Assembly (NCBI GenBank): GCA_028599035.1
Contig: JAQRMT010000007.1
Coordinates: forward strand, 1 to 27,683
Source: Gammaproteobacteria bacterium
GTDB taxonomy: Bacteria; Pseudomonadota; Gammaproteobacteria; PS1; Pseudothioglobaceae
Direction: 5' to 3'
Length of the DNA stretch: 27,683 bases
Below, piece by piece: positions 1 to 6,932 of the stretch. The position numbers and the translations under genes were made by a program. Position 1 is the first letter of the stretch. Every line of letters starts with the position of its first letter. The notes beneath the pieces were generated by a model. That model was not told the DNA's origin. It worked only from the letters and a program-made list of their open reading frames with translations, and did no database searches.

Positions 1-60
1 CTGGGTGTCGCTAACCCTCCTAGAGGATTGCTGGGTGTCGCTAACCCTGCTAGGACAAGG
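1..60. repeat. Two copies of a 30-bp tandem repeat at the left edge
   Basis: Bases 1-24 and 31-54 are nearly identical: both begin CTGGGTGTCGCTAACCCT and differ at two later positions. The period is 30 bp. The array probably continues left of the window. A frame is open through it to a TGA at 103-105, but a 30-bp period is always in frame, so this is not evidence of a protein. Confidence 0.75.
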
Positions 61-94
61 TTTAAGAAAATCACCAATCTGGCATTCTGTTCAA

Positions 95-111
95 TACCCC
101 CTTGAGGGGTA
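95..111. other. Short GC hairpin upstream of the persulfide dioxygenase gene
   Basis: Arms TACCCC (95-100) and GGGGTA (106-111) pair perfectly around a 5-base loop. The next bases on the + strand are an A run, not a T run, so it does not look like an intrinsic terminator for rightward transcription. It may be a leader structure or a protein site. Confidence 0.4.
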
Positions 112-129
112 AAAAATGAATTTTGCTAA

Positions 130-154
130 TCATCCCTATTTATGTAAAGGTCTC
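130..154 (+). repeat. Dispersed 25-bp repeat, copy 1
   Basis: This 25-bp stretch matches 7282-7306 with two differences. The shared 3' part reads AAAGGTCTC, and the 5' part is TCA-(T/C)-CCCTATTTATG. Both copies are intergenic, in the same orientation, and precede a coding gene. An AAAGGTCTC end resembles a terminal inverted repeat of some insertion sequences, but no transposase or partner end is visible. It may be an IS or MITE remnant, or a conserved regulatory sequence. Confidence 0.6.
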
Positions 155-192
155 ACATTAAGTTTATTTAATCTTAAAAAAAAGGTGTTGCT

Positions 193-900
193 ATGAGTCT
201 TATTTTTCGTCCTTTATTTGAAAAAGAAAGTTCAACTTATACTTATCTATTGGCAGATTCAAATACCAAAGAGGCGGTAATTATTGATGCAGTCGATGAG
301 ACTCAACAGCGAGATATTGGTCTGATTGAAGAATTAGGTTTGGATTTAAAATACATTATCGAAACCCATGTACACGCCGATCATATCACCAGCTCATGCC
401 CTTTGAAGCAGAAATTTAAAAACGCTAAGATTGTGCTTGGTGCGGCTAATTCAGTGATTTGTGCGGATATTTTAATTAAAGACGGTGAGCGCTTACAATT
501 TGGGGCATATGGTATAAACGCAATCGCAACCCCAGGGCATACCAGTGGTTGCATGTCGTTTGTTTGCAAAGATAGGGTTTTTACCGGAGATGCGTTATTG
601 ATTAGGAGTTGTGGTCGGTGTGATTTTCAAGGCGGCTCAGCGGAAAAGTTGTTTGATTCTATTCAAAAAATATTCACCTTGGCTGATAAGACCTTGGTCT
701 ATCCTGCTCATGATTATGGCGGTAGAACGGTGAGTTCAATTAAGGAAGAAAAGCAATTTAATGAAATGATTGGCGGTAGTGTTGATAAAGACGAGTTTGT
801 TCGTCGTGTTAATGCGATGGTGTTATCTCTACCTAAAAAAATCCATGTCGCTGTGCTAGCAAATCAAGTTTGTGGTTCTAAAATTTTATCCGATGGTTAA
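193..900 (+). CDS. Persulfide dioxygenase-like metallo-beta-lactamase fold protein (ETHE1/Blh type)
   Basis: Cytoplasmic, 235 aa, metallo-beta-lactamase fold. The metal-binding motif HVHADH is at 59-64, with further ligands H116 (TPGHTSG), D133 (FTGDALL) and H173 (PAHDY). The segment IRSCGRCDFQGG after D133 is typical of the ETHE1/Blh branch, which oxidises glutathione persulfide to sulfite and glutathione using Fe(II). Many relatives have Thr where this protein has C143. The family core ends near residue 180; the C-terminal 55 residues hold a short helical tail. An AAGGTG ribosome site (182-187) lies five bases before the ATG. No rhodanese domain is fused. The SQR-like gene about 5 kb away and the redox genes just downstream support a role in sulfide or persulfide oxidation. 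The fold is certain; the exact substrate is inferred. Confidence 0.85.
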   Translation: MSLIFRPLFEKESSTYTYLLADSNTKEAVIIDAVDETQQRDIGLIEELGLDLKYIIETHVHADHITSSCPLKQKFKNAKIVLGAANSVICADILIKDGERLQFGAYGINAIATPGHTSGCMSFVCKDRVFTGDALLIRSCGRCDFQGGSAEKLFDSIQKIFTLADKTLVYPAHDYGGRTVSSIKEEKQFNEMIGGSVDKDEFVRRVNAMVLSLPKKIHVAVLANQVCGSKILSDG

Positions 901-1138
901 TGGCTATTCACTAGATCCACATCCTAGGGCAAATTTTGCCAAGGAGCAGTTTGCCGTGGTGCGGATTCCTCGCATTAAACGCGACCGCGTGCCTGCAACC
1001 AGCGTAGAAGTTGTTAAAGATTTAGACGCAGCCATTGCACAATCTGACCCTGATAATAAATATTATGCCGCCAAAGTAGCCGGCCCAGCACGCTCATCTG
1101 AAGGCACGATGTTGTTTTATTTACTGGAAATGTATTAA
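872..1138 (+). CDS. Small conserved-looking protein of unknown function
   Basis: I do not recognise this 88-residue protein. It can start at GTG 872, overlapping the dioxygenase gene by 29 bases, or more probably at ATG 893, overlapping by eight and giving 81 residues. Neither start has a clear ribosome site, so translational coupling to the upstream gene is likely. It has no signal peptide, membrane segment or cysteine. The middle is rich in Arg and Lys (VVRIPRIKRDRVPAT) and is followed by an acidic helix-like stretch (VEVVKDLDAAIAQSDPD). The stop shares one base with the ATG of the next gene (TAATG at 1136-1140). Its place inside the coupled cluster suggests a real gene in the same pathway, but sequence alone gives no function. 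Confidence 0.65.
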   Translation: MVLKFYPMVNGYSLDPHPRANFAKEQFAVVRIPRIKRDRVPATSVEVVKDLDAAIAQSDPDNKYYAAKVAGPARSSEGTMLFYLLEMY

Positions 1139-2382
1139 TGAGAACATTAACTCTTTTGCTATTTTTATTTTCTACATTTGTTTATGCGGGCGAAGCATTA
1201 GAAATCGAACTAACCTCAGGCAGCACAATTAGTGTTGATGCATATGCAGCAGACGGTGAGACTTTGTTTTTGTATCTTCCCTCAGAGCGAGGTCTTGGCA
1301 AGGGTTATGTAGCAACGGCACAGCAATTGTCTTTTTTTGAAAAAAGCGTGTGGGCGATTGACTTACATTCAAGTTATATGGTGCCAAAACATCGCAGTAG
1401 TATTAATAGATTCAATATTGATGATTTGGTAGAATTGATTGATATTTCTCAAACAAAAGGCTTTAAAGCGCTATTTTTTGTCGCCTCAGGCAGAGGATCG
1501 CAACTTGCGTTAAAGGCGGCACATCAATGGCAATTAAAAAACCCAGATGCTGATTATTTAAAAGGTCATATTTTGCATTCTCCACATCTTATTTCTGGCA
1601 GTCCAGCCTTAGGTTCAAAGGCTAACTATGTTGATATTGCCAAAGCCAGTAATTTGCCAATATATATGTTGTTGCCACAATATGGTACTAAATATTTTCG
1701 AGCAGATGAAATCACTGAAAATTTAAAAATAGGTGGTAGTTCTGTATTCACGCATCGTTTGCAAGATGTGCATGGCGGGTTTCATATGCGGGATGATAAA
1801 GACTTAACCCAACAGGATATTAAAGCAAAATCAAACTTAAGTGATGTTTATTTAATGGCAGCTAATTTAATGTCCACAGTGCGAGCACCTAAAGTATTAA
1901 AAGTGAGAAATAGTATTAAAGCCAAACGCACGATTTCGTTTAATGCGCCTGAATTAAAGCCATATACAGGCAAACAAAATATGGCGCTTACATTGAACAC
2001 TTATCAGGGCAATCAAATGAATATTAACAACTTTAAGGGCAAGGCGCTGTTGATTAATTTTTGGGCAAGTTGGTGTAAGCCCTGTGTGAAAGAAATCCCT
2101 TCTTTGATGCGACTACAGCAAAAGTTAAAAGACCAAGGTTTTGTTATTATTACTGTTAATATTGGCGAATCTCATCAGCAAATTAAAGCCTTTATGCAAA
2201 AAGTTAAATTTGATTTTCCTATTATGCTGGACACCCAAGGCAAAGCCGTCAAAGATTGGGGGGTGTATGCGTTTCCGTCAAATTTCTTACTAGATAAAAA
2301 TGGTGTTATTCGATACGCTTATTTAGGTGCTTTAGAATGGGATGCAAAGCCTATTGTTGAGACCATTAAATCAATACTTTGA
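1138..2382 (+). CDS. Exported fusion: alpha/beta-hydrolase-like domain plus TlpA-type thioredoxin
   Basis: The protein has 414 residues. Residues 1-17 are a Sec signal peptide ending VYA, so it should act in the periplasm. Residues about 40-250 look like an alpha/beta-hydrolase-type domain (DUF3530-like): strand FLYLPSERG, then ALFFVASGRGSQLALKAA, where S121 sits in a GRGS turn instead of a strict GxSxG elbow, and a His-rich stretch near DVHGGFHMRDD. Residues about 275-414 are a TlpA/ResA-like thioredoxin domain with WASWCKPC, redox cysteines C313 and C316, and a cis-Pro region YAFPSNFLLD. Such domains reduce disulfides in cytochrome c maturation or related periplasmic routes. The start overlaps the previous stop by one base, and the end overlaps the next start by four. 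The thioredoxin part is certain; the hydrolase assignment is weaker and its catalytic state unknown. Confidence 0.8.
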   Translation: MRTLTLLLFLFSTFVYAGEALEIELTSGSTISVDAYAADGETLFLYLPSERGLGKGYVATAQQLSFFEKSVWAIDLHSSYMVPKHRSSINRFNIDDLVELIDISQTKGFKALFFVASGRGSQLALKAAHQWQLKNPDADYLKGHILHSPHLISGSPALGSKANYVDIAKASNLPIYMLLPQYGTKYFRADEITENLKIGGSSVFTHRLQDVHGGFHMRDDKDLTQQDIKAKSNLSDVYLMAANLMSTVRAPKVLKVRNSIKAKRTISFNAPELKPYTGKQNMALTLNTYQGNQMNINNFKGKALLINFWASWCKPCVKEIPSLMRLQQKLKDQGFVIITVNIGESHQQIKAFMQKVKFDFPIMLDTQGKAVKDWGVYAFPSNFLLDKNGVIRYAYLGALEWDAKPIVETIKSIL

Positions 2383-3563
2383 AGCAATATGATGTAATTG
2401 TTATTGGCGCAGGGGCAGCAGGATTAATGTGTGCAGCCCAAGCATCAAAACGAGGGCGCAAGGTTCTGCTTTTGGACAAAGCAGAGAAAGCAGGTAAGAA
2501 GATTTTAATTTCAGGTGGTGGTAGGTGTAACTTCACCAACTTGTATATTGAGCCTGGGGCGTATATTTCCCGTAATCCACATTTTTGTAAATCAGCATTA
2601 TCACGCTATACGCAATGGGATTTTATTACGCTGCTGGAGGGTGCAAATCTGCATTGGACTGAGAAAACATTGGGGCAGTTGTTCTGTGATGAGAAATCAA
2701 GCGCAGTGCTAAATATGTTATTAGAGGAATGCCAGCAAGTAGATATTCAGCTTAGCACCAGTGTTGAAAAGATTGACCATCAAGCAGGCTATACGCTTAT
2801 TACTAATCAAGGGGGCTTTCAAACAGATTCACTGGTGATTGCCACGGGCGGGGCATCAATCCCCAAAATGGGTGCGACTGATTTTGGCCTGCAAATTGCT
2901 AAACAATTTGGCATTAAATCCATCCCTTTTAAACCTGCTTTAGTGCCTTTGACTTTTCAACAAAATGATATTGATCGCTATTTTAAGGATTTATCAGGGC
3001 TGGCAGTTGATGCGCTTGTGTGTTGTAATAATCAAAGTTTTCGAGAAGGTGTTTTGATTACGCATCGAGGCATTAGTGGCCCAGCGGTGTTACAGATTTC
3101 TTCCTATTGGCAAAAAGGCGACGCAATTAGTATTAATTTGTTGCCAGATTTTGAAGCAAGTGGCTGGTTATTAGCAATGCGTGATAAACATCCTAAGTTC
3201 GAGTTAAAAACCATTCTGAGCACCTATTTTCCAAAGCGCCTAGCTATTCGTCTGGCAGACGCATTAACAGACAAGCAATTGTCAGGCACACCACTCAACC
3301 AAATTAGAAAAGACGATTTAACCGCCTTAGGAGGCAAGCTCAACCATTGGGTATTAACACCAAGCGGCACCGAAGGTATGCGCACAGCCGAGGTTTGTGT
3401 GGGCGGTGTAAATACACAAGAATTATCATCTAAAACTATGGAATCCATTCAACAAAAAAGTTTATACTTTGTTGGTGAAACGCTTGATGTAGCTGGCTGG
3501 CTCGGTGGCTATAATTTTCAATGGGCTTGGTCATCGGGCTGGGCGGCAGGGCAAGTGGTTTAG
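2379..3563 (+). CDS. NAD(P)/FAD-dependent oxidoreductase, HI0933/YhiN/BaiN family
   Basis: A flavoprotein of 394 aa. The N-terminal dinucleotide-binding motif is VIGAGAAGLMCA (residues about 8-19), followed by the family signature KAGKKILISGGGRCNFTN near residue 45. A second glycine-rich FAD segment is VIATGGASIPKMG, and the C-terminal FAD contact is FVGETLDVAGWLGGYNFQWAW. This matches the HI0933-like family over its full length. Physiological substrates are mostly unknown; one member (BaiN) is reported in bile-acid reduction, which is unlikely to apply here. Translation seems to start at TTG 2379 (TTGA overlapping the previous stop), because the Rossmann motif begins within ten residues of it and no ATG lies upstream in frame. 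Coupling to the thioredoxin fusion suggests a shared redox role. Confidence 0.88.
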   Translation: MKQYDVIVIGAGAAGLMCAAQASKRGRKVLLLDKAEKAGKKILISGGGRCNFTNLYIEPGAYISRNPHFCKSALSRYTQWDFITLLEGANLHWTEKTLGQLFCDEKSSAVLNMLLEECQQVDIQLSTSVEKIDHQAGYTLITNQGGFQTDSLVIATGGASIPKMGATDFGLQIAKQFGIKSIPFKPALVPLTFQQNDIDRYFKDLSGLAVDALVCCNNQSFREGVLITHRGISGPAVLQISSYWQKGDAISINLLPDFEASGWLLAMRDKHPKFELKTILSTYFPKRLAIRLADALTDKQLSGTPLNQIRKDDLTALGGKLNHWVLTPSGTEGMRTAEVCVGGVNTQELSSKTMESIQQKSLYFVGETLDVAGWLGGYNFQWAWSSGWAAGQVV

Positions 3564-3587
3564 GATTAATTTAATTGGCAGTAAAAT

Positions 3588-4208
3588 ATGCTTGAATTTG
3601 GGGAAAAGGTTACAGGTTATGAAGGGCGCGTTTTTAATGAGCGAGAAGTCCGAGCGGCAGCAGGTATTGTGTTTTTATTTGCTTTTATCGCATTTATGAA
3701 CGGTTTTTTAACGGGCAATAATGAGCCGACTAAGTTAATGGTGTCGGTTTTTTTGTTGGACTTTTTTATTCGTATCTTTGTCAATCCAAAATACGCCCCC
3801 TCAATGGTTGTGGGGCGTTGGGTGGTAAACAACCAAACCCCTGAATATGTAGGTGCGCCGCAAAAACGCTGGGCTTGGGCGTTTGGATTTTTTTTGGCAT
3901 TGGTGATGTTTTATTTGGTGGTGCTCAACGATGTGCGTGGGCCAATTAACATTCTCACCTGTGCATTATGTTTGGGGTTGTTGTTTTTTGAGGCAGCATT
4001 TGGTATTTGTATAGGATGTAAAGTATATAATGTATTTCATCAAGATGGTGCAAAATATTGCCCTGGTGAATCGTGCGATTTAAGTAAAAAACGCACAGTC
4101 ATTCAAAGCCTAAATTTAACACAAAGGGCAATATTTACACTGTCAATACTGGCGCTTTTTTACTTAGCATTTGGCGATATTATGACATTTTTGATTTTTA
4201 ACAAATAA
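3588..4208 (+). CDS. DUF4395-type integral membrane protein
   Basis: The 206-residue protein has four or five hydrophobic segments: about 24-42, 50-65, 96-115, 122-145 and 182-203. A cysteine-rich motif FGICIGCKVYNVF follows the third long segment, then CPGESCDL. This arrangement matches DUF4395, a membrane family often found beside rhodanese, thioredoxin or other sulfur-redox genes; no biochemical role is established. The cysteines near the membrane face could carry a thiol relay or bind metal, which is inference. ATG 3588 lies 24 bases after the previous stop and has only a weak ribosome site. The next gene follows after nine bases, so the three probably share a transcript. Confidence 0.75.
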   Translation: MLEFGEKVTGYEGRVFNEREVRAAAGIVFLFAFIAFMNGFLTGNNEPTKLMVSVFLLDFFIRIFVNPKYAPSMVVGRWVVNNQTPEYVGAPQKRWAWAFGFFLALVMFYLVVLNDVRGPINILTCALCLGLLFFEAAFGICIGCKVYNVFHQDGAKYCPGESCDLSKKRTVIQSLNLTQRAIFTLSILALFYLAFGDIMTFLIFNK

Positions 4209-4217
4209 GGGAGAAAT

Positions 4218-4442
4218 ATGAAAAAAATATTCATTATATTGATGCTAACATTGAGTTTTAGCGCAATGGCGTTACTTGGTTTTGGCGAAGACAAAAAAGA
4301 TACCAGTAAAGAGAAAACCGCTGAAGAATGTAAAATTCCAGCCTTTGCCAAAGCCATTGGGCATGAGGACAAGTGGTTATTGCATAACGGCTGTCCACCA
4401 AGGGAAGACACTAAAAAAACAGAAAAAAACGCCTCTAAATGA
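4218..4442 (+). CDS. Small secreted protein of unknown function
   Basis: It is 74 residues long and begins with a clear Sec signal peptide (MKKIFIILMLTLSFSAMA), leaving a mature protein of about 55 residues. The mature part is Lys/Glu/Asp-rich at both ends and has two cysteines, in EECKIP and NGCPPRE, which could form one disulfide in the periplasm. A ribosome site (AGGGAGAA, 4208-4215) lies just before the ATG. The stop overlaps the next start as ATGA (4439-4442). I do not recognise a family. Its position after the DUF4395 and TlpA genes suggests a small periplasmic partner, but that is only context. Confidence 0.65.
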   Translation: MKKIFIILMLTLSFSAMALLGFGEDKKDTSKEKTAEECKIPAFAKAIGHEDKWLLHNGCPPREDTKKTEKNASK

Positions 4443-4768
4443 TGCCGTATTGGTATTTAGCGATAGCAATCATTGCTGAAGTTGTTGCCACCAGTGCCTT
4501 AAAAGCATCAGCTGAGTTTACAAAGCTACTCCCAAGTTTAATCGTCGTGATTGGTTATGCTATGGCATTTTATTTTATGACACTTGCTTTAAGAACAATA
4601 CCGGTAGGCGTTACTTATGCGATTTGGTCGGGTGTTGGTATTGTTTTAGTCACTATTGCAGGTATATTTTTATACAAACAAATGCCGAACACGCCCACTA
4701 TTATTGGCATGGGTTTAATAATATTGGGCGTTGTGGTTGTGCATATTTCCTCCAAACCAATTGGTTGA
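4439..4768 (+). CDS. emrE: Small multidrug resistance (SMR) transporter, EmrE-like
   Basis: At 109 aa with four membrane helices this matches the SMR family length exactly. The essential proton- and drug-binding glutamate is E14 in AIIAEVVATSALK, at the same position as in E. coli EmrE. The helix-3 signature YAIWSGVGIVL is intact. These dual-topology homodimers export cationic hydrophobic compounds or guanidinium in exchange for protons. Substrate range cannot be read from the sequence; the TYAIWSG context favours the EmrE type over the guanidinium-specific type. Translation is coupled to the small secreted protein by an ATGA overlap, with a second ATG at 4442. It ends six bases before the convergent nitroreductase gene. 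Confidence 0.88.
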   Translation: MMPYWYLAIAIIAEVVATSALKASAEFTKLLPSLIVVIGYAMAFYFMTLALRTIPVGVTYAIWSGVGIVLVTIAGIFLYKQMPNTPTIIGMGLIILGVVVVHISSKPIG

Positions 4769-4774
4769 GCAATG

Positions 4775-5356
4775 TTAAATAATATTACACGCCTCGTCAA
4801 AACTTAAACGAGGCGATCTTGGGAAAATTTTTCCATGGTCGCCATAACCAATACCACACAAGAAAATAGATTTGGTCTTACCCTCTGGGAAAAACGCATC
4901 ATCCAAGGCTTGATTATTAAACCCGCCCATCGGTCCACAGTCCAACCCGACTGCGCGGGTTGCCATCATGAAATAAGCCCCCTGCAAAGTCGCATTCATC
5001 TCGCCTGCTGATTTGATTTTGTCAGGCTTGCCCTCGTACCAACTTTTAGCATCAGTATGGGGAAATAAAAACGGAAGTTTTTCATAAAATTCCGTGTCAT
5101 AAGCAATGATTGCGACCACGGGTGCGCTCATTGATTTTTCTACATTCCCCTCATCAAGATGAGGCTTTAAACACTGTTTCGCCTCATCTGATTTAACGAA
5201 GGTAAATCTTGCTGGGCAAGCATTTGCCGCTGTTGGAGCGAATTTCATCAACGCATAGATTTGTTTAATTTGCGATTCAGATACTGGCTCATCTAGCCAG
5301 CCATTATGACTTCTCGCCTGTGTAAATAAAGTGTCTAATGTGTCGTTTGTCAGCAT
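4775..5356 (-). CDS. rutE: Nitroreductase-family protein, RutE/HadB-like (malonic semialdehyde reductase type)
   Basis: A 193-residue FMN-dependent nitroreductase. The family features are present in order: TLFTQARSHNGW near the N-terminus, the FMN-binding segment MKFAPTAANACPARF (about 37-51), FYEKLPFLFPH, LDCGPMGGF, and the C-terminal FLCGIGYGDHGKIFPRSPRLSFDEAC. These are diagnostic of RutE and HadB, which reduce malonic semialdehyde to 3-hydroxypropionate in pyrimidine catabolism or act as general NAD(P)H reductases. No other rut gene is in the window, so a broader detoxification role is possible. The gene runs leftward, nearly abutting the SMR gene. Its promoter region carries a perfect 11-bp inverted repeat. 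An AAGGGTA ribosome-site-like stretch precedes the ATG. Confidence 0.85.
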   Translation of the reverse strand: MLTNDTLDTLFTQARSHNGWLDEPVSESQIKQIYALMKFAPTAANACPARFTFVKSDEAKQCLKPHLDEGNVEKSMSAPVVAIIAYDTEFYEKLPFLFPHTDAKSWYEGKPDKIKSAGEMNATLQGAYFMMATRAVGLDCGPMGGFNNQALDDAFFPEGKTKSIFLCGIGYGDHGKIFPRSPRLSFDEACNII

Positions 5357-5387
5357 AAAATACCCTTAACTGTTATAAAATAAGTAG

Positions 5388-5418
5388 ATTATATATTTAT
5401 TTGATTCCAAATTATCAA
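5388..5418 (-). promoter_or_regulatory. Possible promoter for the RutE-like gene
   Basis: Read leftward, a perfect TATAAT (5388-5393) is preceded 19 bases away by TTGATA (5413-5418). The spacing is longer than ideal. The inverted repeat at 5395-5424 covers the whole -35 region and spacer, so a bound regulator could block RNA polymerase. Confidence 0.4.
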
Positions 5419-5424
5419 ATAAAT
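5395..5424. promoter_or_regulatory. Operator-like perfect 11-bp inverted repeat
   Basis: ATTTATTTGAT (5395-5405) and ATCAAATAAAT (5414-5424) are exact reverse complements separated by eight bases. The dyad lies in the 131-base gap between divergent genes and overlaps the predicted rutE promoter. Its size and two-turn symmetry suit a dimeric regulator. It is AT-only apart from two bases and has no flanking T-run, so it is unlikely to be a terminator. No regulator gene is adjacent. Confidence 0.55.
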
Positions 5425-5487
5425 TCAAAAGCCATTTAATAAAGGCGGGAATGGCATGAGTATCTTTGTAAAAATATAGGAGAAAAA

Positions 5488-5790
5488 ATGAGCGAATATT
5501 TTGTGATTATGTCATTCGAGTTAAATGAGAAAAATTTAATGAGTGATTGGCAGGCTTTATCAAAAGAAATTGATGAAGATATTGTCAAGGCTGATGGATT
5601 TATTTCTCGTGATTCTGGGGTGGATGAGAATGGACGAGTATACTGCTTGGTAAAATGGCAAAGTAAAGCCCATCAGGAAAACTTCATGAAACAACTTGAG
5701 TCAAGACCAGAATGGTCAGAAATGATGCAGTATTTTGGCAGTATTGCCAATATGGAAACTAGCACTAATCAAACCATAGAGATTTTTTAA
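5488..5790 (+). CDS. Small protein, probable dimeric alpha-beta barrel (ABM-like)
   Basis: This 100-residue cytoplasmic protein has a strong ribosome site (AGGAG, 5479-5483). The pattern of a first strand (YFVIMSFEL), a helix (LMSDWQALSKEIDEDI), a strand pair (GFISRDSGV, RVYCLVKWQSK), then a helix (HQENFMKQLESRPEWSEMMQYF) resembles the ferredoxin-like dimeric alpha-beta barrel of antibiotic-biosynthesis-monooxygenase-type proteins. Such proteins often work beside flavin or quinone enzymes, and the SQR-like gene starts two bases after this stop, so the two are likely co-translated. The fold is inferred from the pattern, not from a recognised motif. The catalytic role is unknown. Confidence 0.6.
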   Translation: MSEYFVIMSFELNEKNLMSDWQALSKEIDEDIVKADGFISRDSGVDENGRVYCLVKWQSKAHQENFMKQLESRPEWSEMMQYFGSIANMETSTNQTIEIF

Positions 5791-5792
5791 AG

Positions 5793-6923
5793 ATGAAAAA
5801 GATTACGATTATTGGGTCAGGTTTTGCGGGACTAACAGCCGTTAGAACCCTTAGAAAAAGAGATAAAACAGTAGAAATTACACTTATTTCTCCTAAGGCA
5901 GAGTTGGTGTATATGCCAAGTTTGATTTGGGTGCCATCGGGTGCAGCTGGCAAAAAAGATATTATTGTGCCATTGGATAATTTCTTTAAGCGATTAAATG
6001 TGCGTCATGTAGCGGGCAAAGTTGTTGGTTTAGACAATGATGGTAGAGTGGTGCTTTTGGAAAACAATACGAGAGTTGATAACGATGCCTTGATTATTGC
6101 CTCAGGCGGACGGTTTATTAAAAAATTAGCGGGCATTGAAAACGCTATCACACCTTGCGAAGGACTGAGTGCAGTGGAAGCAATACGGGACAGAATAAAG
6201 GTAATGGAGGGTGGTAATATTGCTATTGGTTTTGCCTCTAACCCTAAAGAGCCGAGTGCGATGCGTGGCGGACCTATGTTTGAATTTTTGTTTGGTTTGG
6301 ATACGCAACTGCGACAAGAAGGGCGGCGTGATAAGTTTAACCTTACCTTCTTTACCCCTGCCGAAAAACCAGGTGCGCGTTTAGGTGAAAAGGCGGTTAA
6401 GGGCTTGTTGAATGAGATGAAAAAGCGCAATATTGCCACCCATCTTGGTAATAAAATGAAAAAATTTGAAGCTAATAAAGTTATTACCGAGGGCGGTGAG
6501 TTTGATGCGGACTTAATTTTGTTCATGCCAGGAATGACTGGCAATCATTGGTTTGATAATACTGAATTGGCTCGTAGCGAGGGCGGACTACTCAAGGCAG
6601 ATAAATTTTGCCAAGTTGAAAGTGCTGATAAGGTTTTTGTGGCAGGCGATTCAGGCAGTTTCCCAGGGCCAGAATGGATGCCAAAACAAGCTCATATGGC
6701 AGATTTGCAAGCCGAAGCAGCTGCTAACAATGCACTTGATGCACTTAATGGAAGGCCAGCAAGCCATACCTTTAAAATTGAACTGATGTGTATTGTTGAT
6801 TCAAATAATAAGGGTATATATATACAACGAACCATGACGGGTGGTTTAATGTTACCAAATTGTCGCTTATTACACATTGCTAAACGCTTGTTTGGTTGGT
6901 GGTATTTACGCCAATATCGATAA
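5793..6923 (+). CDS. Sulfide:quinone oxidoreductase-like FAD protein with an incomplete cysteine set
   Basis: The 376-residue flavoprotein starts with the FAD-binding motif IIGSGFAGLTAVRTLRK. It continues with ASGGRFIKKLAGIE, a glycine-rich middle segment, and the second FAD motif KVFVAGDSGSFPGPEWMPKQAHMADLQAEAAANN, which is typical of SQR and flavocytochrome c flavoproteins. Cysteines are C122, C273, C333 and C357. C122 and C333 fit the positions of two SQR active-site cysteines. The third, expected near residue 150-160, is absent: that segment reads NPKEPSAMRGGPMFEF. The C-terminus (LLHIAKRLFGWWYLRQYR) is amphipathic, as in membrane-associated SQRs. It could be an atypical SQR, or a relative using another sulfur substrate. 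It starts two bases after the ABM-like gene. Confidence 0.8.
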   Translation: MKKITIIGSGFAGLTAVRTLRKRDKTVEITLISPKAELVYMPSLIWVPSGAAGKKDIIVPLDNFFKRLNVRHVAGKVVGLDNDGRVVLLENNTRVDNDALIIASGGRFIKKLAGIENAITPCEGLSAVEAIRDRIKVMEGGNIAIGFASNPKEPSAMRGGPMFEFLFGLDTQLRQEGRRDKFNLTFFTPAEKPGARLGEKAVKGLLNEMKKRNIATHLGNKMKKFEANKVITEGGEFDADLILFMPGMTGNHWFDNTELARSEGGLLKADKFCQVESADKVFVAGDSGSFPGPEWMPKQAHMADLQAEAAANNALDALNGRPASHTFKIELMCIVDSNNKGIYIQRTMTGGLMLPNCRLLHIAKRLFGWWYLRQYR

Positions 6924-6932
6924 GGAGAAACC

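Noticed and set aside
1..60. CRISPR array
   Set aside because: Only two adjacent copies with no true spacers and no cas genes in the window.
1..105. Open frame through the left-edge repeat, reading LGVANP twice
   Set aside because: A 30-bp period keeps any frame open; the frame has no visible start and ends at 103-105 without recognisable domains.
4790..4815. Eight-pair hairpin CGCCTCGT/ACGAGGCG as a terminator between the convergent SMR and rutE genes
   Set aside because: It lies inside the 3' end of the rutE-like gene and no T-run follows it on either strand, so terminator function is not supported.
6005..6544. Long antisense open frame (179 codons) inside the SQR-like gene
   Set aside because: It mirrors the coding frame of a clear flavoprotein and shows no domain, start signal or homology of its own.
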